64,000 nucleotides of DNA, taken from assembly GCF_039871655.1 (NCBI RefSeq), contig NZ_JBDPLZ010000003.1:372001-436000 (forward strand), in the 5' to 3' direction. The position numbers were made by a program, and so were the translations under genes. The notes beneath the pieces were generated by a model. The model did no database searches. It had not been told where the DNA came from and saw only the letters and a list, made by a program, of their open reading frames with translations. This stretch comes from Actinocorallia sp039871655. Lineage in GTDB: Bacteria > Actinomycetota > Actinomycetes > Streptosporangiales > Streptosporangiaceae. This document shows, piece after piece, positions 58,581 through 64,000 of this stretch (positions within the stretch are counted from its first letter, which is position 1; every line of letters starts with the position of its first letter).

Positions 58581-59528
58581 TCAGCCGATCAACGCGGAGG
58601 CCACGGCCCTGCGGTGGTGGGACGCGTCCCCCCACGCGGAGGCCAGGCTCCACGCCCGGCGCAGCCAGTGGTGCAGATCGAGCTCCATCGTGTAGCCGAT
58701 CGCGCCGTGTACCTGCAGGGCGACCTTGGCCGCGTGCAAGGCGGCGTCCGAGGCCAGCGCCTTGGCCGCCGAGGCGTCCAGCGAGCTCGTCTCCACGCCG
58801 TACGCCAGGTTGTAACCGGCCTTGTACGCCGCGGGACGCGCGAACTCCACGTCCACCAGCGCGTTGGCGATCTGGTGCTGCAGCCCCTGGAAGGAGCCGA
58901 TGGGACGCCCGTACTGAGTGCGTTCACCGGCATAACGCACCGTCAGGTCGATGAGCTTGCGGGCCACGCCCACCAGGTAGACGGCGGTCAGAGCCGCGCC
59001 GCGGTCGTAGGCCTCGACGGCGAGGTCACCGTCGGCCACCGGGACGGCGTCTTCGGCGGGCCGCACCGCCGACAGGCGGCGCAGCGGGTCCATGGACTTC
59101 TGGGCCGTCAGCGAACCGGGCTCAGGCTCCACCGCGTACCAGGCCCGCCCGTCACCGACCAGGACCAACCCGGCCCGGTCGGCGTGCGGAACGTAGGGGC
59201 CCGGAGCCGCGACGACCAGCGCCTCGCCCGAGGCCAGCGGGGGCAGCCACCTGTCGGCCAGCTCCCCGCCGACACCCGCCAGCAGCTTGGCGGCCACCGC
59301 GGTCTCCACCAGCGGCTCGCCCAGCGCGGCGCGTCCGGCCTGCTCCAGGACCGCCAGCAGGTCGACCTCGTCGCCTCCGGCGCCCTCGTGCTCCTCGGGG
59401 ACGAGCACCGCGGGCACGCCCAGCTCGGCCAGGCGCTCCCACAGGTCCTCGGCGCCGCCGTGCGCCTCCAGAAGAGCGGCGACCGCGTCGCCGAACTGCT
59501 TGTGCTCGGGGGTCAGGCCCAGTCTCAT
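58581..59528 (-). CDS. Acyl-CoA dehydrogenase family protein, short subunit
   Basis: A 315-residue acyl-CoA dehydrogenase-like subunit: MRLGLTPEHKQFGDAVAALL, AVLVPEEHEGAGGDEVDLL, AGERTQYGRPIGSFQGLQHQIANALVDVE, VALQVHGAIGYTMELDLHHWLRR. Compared with a complete ACAD (about 380) the middle beta-domain is short. Its start overlaps the next upstream gene (ATGA). In actinobacterial steroid catabolism such adjacent pairs form alpha2beta2 dehydrogenases (FadE26-27, FadE28-29 type), so this and 59525 likely assemble together. Confidence 0.87.
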   Translation of the reverse strand: MRLGLTPEHKQFGDAVAALLEAHGGAEDLWERLAELGVPAVLVPEEHEGAGGDEVDLLAVLEQAGRAALGEPLVETAVAAKLLAGVGGELADRWLPPLASGEALVVAAPGPYVPHADRAGLVLVGDGRAWYAVEPEPGSLTAQKSMDPLRRLSAVRPAEDAVPVADGDLAVEAYDRGAALTAVYLVGVARKLIDLTVRYAGERTQYGRPIGSFQGLQHQIANALVDVEFARPAAYKAGYNLAYGVETSSLDASAAKALASDAALHAAKVALQVHGAIGYTMELDLHHWLRRAWSLASAWGDASHHRRAVASALIG

Positions 59529-60697
59529 CGCTTGCTCCTCGGTTCTCTCGGCAGGCCCAGGACCCGCTCGGCGATGATGTTCCGCTGCACCTCGTTGGTG
59601 CCGCCGTAGATCGGGCCCGCCAGGGCGAACAGGAACCCGTCGGCCCACCGGCCGTCCGACACGGCCTCCGGGGCGCCCTCGACCAGCTCGCCGGCCGGGC
59701 CGAGCAGCCGCAGCGCGGTCTCGTGCAGCCGCAGGTCCATCTCCGACCAGAAGATCTTGTTGATGCTGGACTCGGGGCCGATGCTCTCCCCGTCCAGGAT
59801 CCGGGTCAGGGTCTGGAACGTGTAGGCCTGGTAGGCCTGCGTCTTGATCCAGGCGTCGGCGACGTCCTCGCGCAGCCGGTCGTCCAGCGGGCCGGCCTGG
59901 CGGGCCAGGTCCACCAGGCGGTCGGCGGCGGCCAGGAAGCGGCCCGGCGAACGAAGGGTCAGGCCGCGCTCGGAACCGGTGGTGGACATCGCCACCTTCC
60001 AGCCCTGGCCGACCTCTCCCAGCACCTGGTCGTCGGGGACGAACACCTTGTCCAGGAACACCTCGGCGAACCCGGCGTAGCCGTCCAGCTGGTGGATGCC
60101 GCGAACCGTCACGCCCGGGGCGTCCAGCGGGAGCAGGAAGTAGGTCAAGCCGTGGTGGCGCACGGAGTCCGGGTCGGTGCGCACCAGCGCGAACAGCCAG
60201 TGGCCGTGCACCGCGCGCGAGCTCCACGTCTTCTGGCCGCTCACCAGCCAACCGCCGTCGACCCGCTCGGCGCGGCTGCGCACGTTCGCCAGGTCGCTGC
60301 CGGCCTCCGGCTCCGACCAGCCCTGCGCCCAGACCTCCTCGCCGCGCGCCATCGGCGGCAGGAAACGCGCCTTCTGCTCGGGGGTGCCGAACTCGAACAG
60401 GGAGGGTGCCAGCAGGTAGATGCCGTTCTGGCCGACCCGGCCCGGCGCGCCCGCCCGGTAGTACTCCTCCTCGAAGATCAGCCACTCGGTGAGGGACGCC
60501 TCGCGGCCCCCGTACTCCACGGGCCAGGTCACGACGGACAGGCCCGCCGAGTGCAGGCGGTCCTCCCACTCCTGGTGGGCGGCGAAGCCCTCGGCGGTGT
60601 CGAAGGAGGGAAGCGGCTCGGCCGGAACGTTGGCCTCCAGCCACTCGCGCACCTCGGCGCGGAACTTCTCCTCTTCAGGGGTGAAATCCAGATCCAT
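59525..60697 (-). CDS. Acyl-CoA dehydrogenase, long subunit
   Basis: A 390-residue ACAD: MDLDFTPEEEKFRAEVREWL, FGTPEQKARFLPPMARGEEVWAQGWSEPEAGSDLANVRSRA (FAD/substrate loop), GWLVSGQKTWSSRAVHGHWLF, FALAGPIYGGTNEVQRNIIAERVLGLP (C-terminal FAD motif). Paired with the short subunit. An SDR gene is encoded upstream at 60728 on the same strand with 30 nt between, so they share an operon. Confidence 0.88.
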   Translation of the reverse strand: MDLDFTPEEEKFRAEVREWLEANVPAEPLPSFDTAEGFAAHQEWEDRLHSAGLSVVTWPVEYGGREASLTEWLIFEEEYYRAGAPGRVGQNGIYLLAPSLFEFGTPEQKARFLPPMARGEEVWAQGWSEPEAGSDLANVRSRAERVDGGWLVSGQKTWSSRAVHGHWLFALVRTDPDSVRHHGLTYFLLPLDAPGVTVRGIHQLDGYAGFAEVFLDKVFVPDDQVLGEVGQGWKVAMSTTGSERGLTLRSPGRFLAAADRLVDLARQAGPLDDRLREDVADAWIKTQAYQAYTFQTLTRILDGESIGPESSINKIFWSEMDLRLHETALRLLGPAGELVEGAPEAVSDGRWADGFLFALAGPIYGGTNEVQRNIIAERVLGLPREPRSKR

Positions 60698-60727
60698 CAG
60701 CGGTTCCCCTCGGTCATCGGTTCTCTC

Positions 60728-61480
60728 TCACGGGTGCTGGTTGCTGACCGACACGACCTCGCCGGTCATGTACGACGACAGGTCGCTCGCCAGGAAGAGC
60801 ACCACGTTGGCCACTTCCTCGGGGCTGGCTGCCCGCCCGAAGGCCTCCTTGGCGGTCAGCTCCTTCAGCAGCTCGGCGCTGACGGTCTTCTCCAGGAAGG
60901 GGTGCATGGCCAGGCTGGGCGCCACGGCGTTGACGCGGATCCCGGCCGGGGCCGCCTCCATCGCCACGCAGCGGGTGAAGGCCATGACGCCGGCCTTGGC
61001 GGCGGCGTAGTGGGCCTGGCGCTCCTGGGCGCGCCAGCCGGAGACCGAGGCCAGGTTGACGATGACGCCGGACTCGCGCGGCAGCATGTGACGCAGCACG
61101 GCGCGGGTGACGCGGAACACACTGGTGAGGCTGATGTCGATGACCCTGTCCCACTCCGCGTCGGTCATGTCCACCACGGTCTGGTCGCCGCCCATGCCGG
61201 CGTTGTTGACCAGCACGTCGATGTGTCCGGCCCGCTCCACGGCCTGCTCGACCAGGGAGTCGACCTGCGCGGTGTCGCTGACGTCGCAGGGGATCGCGAT
61301 CGGCTCGGCGCCGGTGGCCTCGGCCAGCCGCTCGGCCGCCTCGTTCAGGCGGCGCTCGTGGATGTCGCTGATGACCGGCCGGGCGCCCTCCTGGGCGCAC
61401 TTCAGGGCGGTGGCGTAACCCAGCCCTGCCCCCGCCGCGGCGGTGACCAGCACGACCTTGCCGGTGAGCATCCCACTCAT
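60728..61480 (-). CDS. SDR family oxidoreductase
   Basis: A 250-residue SDR from the ATG at 61480 (MSGMLTGKVVLVTAAAGAGLG). The nucleotide loop is TAAAGAGLG, not TGxxxGIG, as in the Rv3548c-like subgroup I recall from steroid clusters. It has DVLVNNAGMGGDQ, VNLASVSGWRAQERQAHYAAAKAGVM (Ser, YxxxK) and AVAPSLAMHPFLEK. Likely a hydroxyacyl-CoA or steroid-ring dehydrogenase. The frame upstream of 61480 is spurious. Divergent from the thiolase with the operator at 61610 between. Confidence 0.86.
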   Translation of the reverse strand: MSGMLTGKVVLVTAAAGAGLGYATALKCAQEGARPVISDIHERRLNEAAERLAEATGAEPIAIPCDVSDTAQVDSLVEQAVERAGHIDVLVNNAGMGGDQTVVDMTDAEWDRVIDISLTSVFRVTRAVLRHMLPRESGVIVNLASVSGWRAQERQAHYAAAKAGVMAFTRCVAMEAAPAGIRVNAVAPSLAMHPFLEKTVSAELLKELTAKEAFGRAASPEEVANVVLFLASDLSSYMTGEVVSVSNQHP

Positions 61481-61609
61481 CGGTATCCCCCACTTCATGT
61501 CCGGTGGAGCCCCTCCAAGATGAGGGTGCCCTCCTACGGCGGCCGATCCGGTCTGTCCGTCTTCAGGGGATCTAGAGGGTTCCGCCACCTTTGGCTCGTC
61601 TTTCTTTTA

Positions 61610-61625
61610 GAAGATAGCTATCTTC
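61610..61625. promoter_or_regulatory. 16-bp perfect palindrome in the thiolase/SDR divergent region
   Basis: GAAGATAGCTATCTTC, 30 nt upstream of the thiolase start and 130 nt upstream of the SDR start. The half-site CTATCTTC recurs at 63845-63852 before the GntR regulator, which suggests that this regulator binds both. Confidence 0.72.
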
Positions 61626-61654
61626 ATAGAAACAAGCAACACAGGAGGAGCACC

Positions 61655-62884
61655 ATGACCGAGGCAGTGATCGTCGCCACCGCCCGATCCCCGATCGGCC
61701 GGGCCTACAAGGGCTCGCTGAAGGACCTGCGCGCCGACGAGCTCGCCGCGCGGATGATCACCGCGGCGCTGGCCAAGGTGCCGCAGGTCTCGCCCGACGA
61801 CATCGACGACCTGATCCTGGGCTGCGGCTCGCCCGGCGGCCAGCAGGGCTTCAACATGGCCCGCGTCGTGTCCGTGCTGCTCGGCTACGACCAGGTGCCC
61901 GGCGTCACCGTCACCCGCTACTGCTCCTCGTCACTGCAGACCACCCGGATGGCCCTGCACTCGATCAAGGCCGGCGAGGCGGACATCGTCATCTCCGCCG
62001 GCACCGAATCGGTGAGCAACTACGCCAAGGGCACCAGCGACCGGCCCCCGGTCGACGCCGGCACCGCCGCCGACTTCGGCTGGCACCACCCGGCCTTCGC
62101 CGACGCCCGCGCCCGCACCGGCGCGGGCAAGTGGGACGACCCCCGCCAGGCCGGGGAGCTGCCCGACGTCTACATCGCGATGGGCCGCACCGCCGAGAAC
62201 GTCGCCGGACTGCGCGGCGTCTCCCGCGCCGAGCAGGACGAGTTCGCGCTGCGCTCCCAGACCCTGGCCGCGCAGGCCATCGCGTCGGGCTTCTACGAGC
62301 GCGACATCACCCCCGTCGAGCTGCCCGACGGCACCCTCGTCACCGCCGACGACTGCCCGCGGTCCTCCACCACCGCCGAGTCCCTGGCCGGGCTCAAGCC
62401 GGTGTTCAGCGAGGACGGCACCGTCACCGCCGGCAACTGCTGCCCCCTCAACGACGGCGCCGCGGCTCTGGTGATCATGAGCGACACCAAGGCGGCCGAG
62501 CTGGGGATCACCCCGCTGGCCCGGATCGTCTCCACCGGCGTGTCGGCGCTCTCCCCCGAGATCATGGGGCTCGGCCCGGTAGAGGCCTCCCGCCGCGCCC
62601 TGGCCCGCGCCGGCCTGACCGTCTCCGACCTGGACCTGGTCGAGATCAACGAGGCGTTCGCCGCCCAGGTCGTCCCGTCCTACCAAGAACTGGGCGTCGA
62701 CCTCGACAAGGTCAACGTGCACGGCGGCGCCATCGCCCTGGGCCACCCCTTCGGCCAGACCGGCGCCCGCCTGACCGGCACCCTGCTCAACGGCCTGCGC
62801 GAGAAGGACGGCACCTTCGGTCTGGAGACCATGTGCGTCGGCGGCGGCCAGGGCATGGCCATGGTCGTGGAACGCCTCAGCTGA
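61655..62884 (+). CDS. Thiolase / acetyl-CoA acetyltransferase (FadA5/FadA6-like)
   Basis: A 409-residue thiolase: MTEAVIVATARSPIGRAYKG, nucleophile Cys90 in TRYCSSSLQTTRMALHSI, NEAFAAQVVPSYQEL, GGAIALGHPFGQTGARLTGTLLNGL (catalytic His), and MCVGGGQGMAMVVERL (second Cys). It cleaves 3-ketoacyl-CoA; sequence details are of the type found in steroid beta-oxidation clusters. Strong AGGAGGAG site. Preceded by the 16-bp palindrome. Confidence 0.9.
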   Translation: MTEAVIVATARSPIGRAYKGSLKDLRADELAARMITAALAKVPQVSPDDIDDLILGCGSPGGQQGFNMARVVSVLLGYDQVPGVTVTRYCSSSLQTTRMALHSIKAGEADIVISAGTESVSNYAKGTSDRPPVDAGTAADFGWHHPAFADARARTGAGKWDDPRQAGELPDVYIAMGRTAENVAGLRGVSRAEQDEFALRSQTLAAQAIASGFYERDITPVELPDGTLVTADDCPRSSTTAESLAGLKPVFSEDGTVTAGNCCPLNDGAAALVIMSDTKAAELGITPLARIVSTGVSALSPEIMGLGPVEASRRALARAGLTVSDLDLVEINEAFAAQVVPSYQELGVDLDKVNVHGGAIALGHPFGQTGARLTGTLLNGLREKDGTFGLETMCVGGGQGMAMVVERLS

Positions 62885-62892
62885 CCGCCCGG

Positions 62893-62944
62893 CCGGGCCC
62901 GGCCACCGGGCCCGGCCACCGGGCCCGGCCACCGGGCCCGGCCG
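62893..62944. repeat. Four tandem copies of a 13-bp GC repeat
   Basis: CCGGGCCCGGCCA repeated four times without change except the last base, in the 67-nt gap between the convergent thiolase and GntR genes. Each unit contains the palindrome CCGGGCCCGG, so the RNA can form several alternative hairpins; a terminator role is likely. Confidence 0.7.
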
Positions 62945-62951
62945 CGCCTCG

Positions 62952-63716
62952 TCAGGGCAGGCGGCCCTTCAGGGAGTGGGAGGAGACCACGGCCTCGCCG
63001 GGGGCGAGCCCGTAGCGCATGGTGTTGTCCAGGTGCACCCGGGCGAACGCCTCGAGCTGCTCGGCCTCGCCCTGCTCGATCAGCCGCATGATGCGCTCGT
63101 GGGCGCGGATGCCGGTCTCGCGGCGCGCCACGTCGGGGAAGTCGCCCGCCTCCAGGGCCCGGGACGCCCAGGACCGCTCCTGGGAGGCCCACAGCGACTC
63201 CAGCGTCCCGGCGATGAGGATCAGGGTCTGGTTGCCGCACAGCTGGACCAGCGCCTCGTGGAACCGGCGGGTGATCCGGGTGAACTCCACCTCGTCGTCG
63301 ACGGCCTCGAGCGTCTGCTCGTGGATCAGCCGCAGTTGCGGCAGCACCTCGGTGGCCCGGTCCTCCCGCAGCGCGCACAGCGAGACGCAGACCGGCTCGA
63401 GCCGCTTGAGCGCCTCGCCCACGTCGGCGTAGGAGATCTGCTGGAACTGCATGACCAGGCCGATCATGTAGGCGGCGTTGGCGGCGGTCGGCACGTGCAC
63501 GACCGACCCGCCCTTGTTGCCGCGCTGCACCGTGATCAGCCCCTCGGCCTCCAGGATGCCCAGCGCCTCGCGCAGCGAGGGCCTGCTGACCTGGAACTCC
63601 CGCAGCAGCTCATCCTGGGCGGGCAGCTCGTCCCCGTCCCGCAGCGACCCGCTCAGGATGCGGTCCCGCAAGATGGCGGCGACCATCTCCGCCAGTCGCG
63701 GTTGCCTGAGCTGCAC
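62952..63716 (-). CDS. FadR-type GntR regulator (FCD domain)
   Basis: A 254-residue regulator from the GTG at 63716. wHTH: LAEMVAAILRDRILSGSLRDGDELPAQDELLREFQVSRPSLREALGILEAEGLITVQRGNKGGSVV (residues ~8-73). C-terminal FCD helical domain with metal-type residues (EALVQLCGNQTLI, AHERIMRLIEQGEAEQLEAFARVHLDNTMR). FadR/FCD regulators respond to acyl-CoA or organic acids. Proposed target: the palindrome at 61610 and its own promoter. Confidence 0.88.
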   Translation of the reverse strand: MQLRQPRLAEMVAAILRDRILSGSLRDGDELPAQDELLREFQVSRPSLREALGILEAEGLITVQRGNKGGSVVHVPTAANAAYMIGLVMQFQQISYADVGEALKRLEPVCVSLCALREDRATEVLPQLRLIHEQTLEAVDDEVEFTRITRRFHEALVQLCGNQTLILIAGTLESLWASQERSWASRALEAGDFPDVARRETGIRAHERIMRLIEQGEAEQLEAFARVHLDNTMRYGLAPGEAVVSSHSLKGRLP

Positions 63717-63830
63717 GGTCCACTCCCGGGGTGAGAACGTTCGACGGGACGGGGCTTTTCCGTGGGAGAGCCTGGAGCCGCACCCGGTGCGGCACCTTTG
63801 CTCGCCGTCACCGCCCCTATCCGATCGAAA

Positions 63831-63852
63831 GTATACTATGAATACTATCTTC
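63831..63852. promoter_or_regulatory. Candidate autoregulatory site of the GntR gene
   Basis: Within an AT-rich patch, ATACTAT occurs twice with a 9-bp period (63833, 63842) and runs into CTATCTTC, the right half of the palindrome at 61610-61625. It lies about 115 nt upstream of the GntR start. The rest of 63717-64000 shows no gene. Confidence 0.45.
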
Positions 63853-64000
63853 TACAAGAAAGACCCGGCTGGGACGGCCCGTAGCCGCAGGCCCCACCGT
63901 ATTGGCGTTACATCCAGCGCTCTGGACGGCGTCCGGCTCCGCCGCGATACCGGCGGCGGTGACGGCCCGCAGGCCGAGGAATAGCGGAGTCCGGCCGCGG

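Noticed and set aside
59723..61654. Upstream part of the open frame that leads into the thiolase
   Set aside because: It is antisense to the ACAD and SDR genes and lacks family similarity; the thiolase starts at 61655 with a strong ribosome site after the promoter palindrome.
62893..62944. Tandem repeats as a CRISPR array
   Set aside because: Units are contiguous 13-bp repeats with no spacers, and no cas genes are in the window.

Overview
The window is about 72% G+C and has actinobacterial gene families throughout: TerC, an ECF41 sigma factor, an orphan Roadblock/LC7 protein, a mycothiol-dependent isomerase-like enzyme, an F420 (DDN-type) nitroreductase, an Eis-type acetyltransferase, an IdeR-type iron box and a DosR-like box. 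Together with the gene style this suggests a filamentous actinomycete, for example Streptosporangiales such as Actinomadura. That placement is an inference; no rRNA or other phylogenetic marker is present, and no tRNA, rRNA or CRISPR array was seen.

Layout. 1-8 kb: housekeeping and stress genes (TerC, a small wHTH regulator, an HTH_42 protein, a DUF3152 secreted protease-like protein, an SDR-DUF2867 protein, DUF5701) and a DrrAB-type ABC exporter divergent from its TetR, with two copies of an 18-bp operator between them. 8.5-12.5 kb: a compact four-gene RiPP-type cassette (MFS exporter, 30-residue peptide, B12-binding radical SAM enzyme, DUF5825). 12.5-20.6 kb: DUF72, a secreted 4-Cys protein, a truncated iron-permease behind an iron box, a TetR/mycothiol enzyme pair with tandem operators, a dormancy-like HPF/phosphoribosyltransferase pair preceded by a DosR-like box, and an Old Yellow Enzyme-type flavoprotein divergent from a TetR.

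20.5-26.5 kb (minus strand): an NDP-heptose glycan locus. The sugar-nucleotide genes look intact (gmhA, hldE, extended SDR, GT2-GmhB fusion), but four transferase genes keep both ends and have lost their middles. 26.7-28.2 kb: DoxX, a headless MerR and a TetR. 28.3-38 kb: a tightly coupled operon for a lipoprotein-dependent peptide-type ABC importer with an Asp/Glu racemase-family enzyme, an acyl-CoA ligase and a frameshifted amidase. 38.1-43.7 kb: TetR, then SDR, double-domain acyl-CoA dehydrogenase, enoyl-CoA hydratase and an SMP-30 protein. A 33-nt element upstream of the importer operon is repeated (29/33 identical) upstream of the SDR, so the two units probably form one regulon that imports, CoA-activates and beta-oxidises an unknown acyl or amide compound.

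43.8-51 kb: FAD oxidoreductase with an ECF41 sigma factor and a matching promoter, a P-loop kinase-like protein, a nucleotidyltransferase, Eis, Roadblock/LC7 and a NagD-like HAD protein. 51-58 kb: two TetR-controlled redox cassettes (flavodoxin/nitronate monooxygenase; Rieske oxygenase/DDN nitroreductase) among fragments of an integrase, an SDR and possibly a transposase, then a second 4-Cys secreted protein. 58.5-63.7 kb: an acyl-CoA dehydrogenase pair, an SDR, a thiolase and a FadR-type GntR regulator, resembling actinobacterial steroid or branched-acid beta-oxidation sets.
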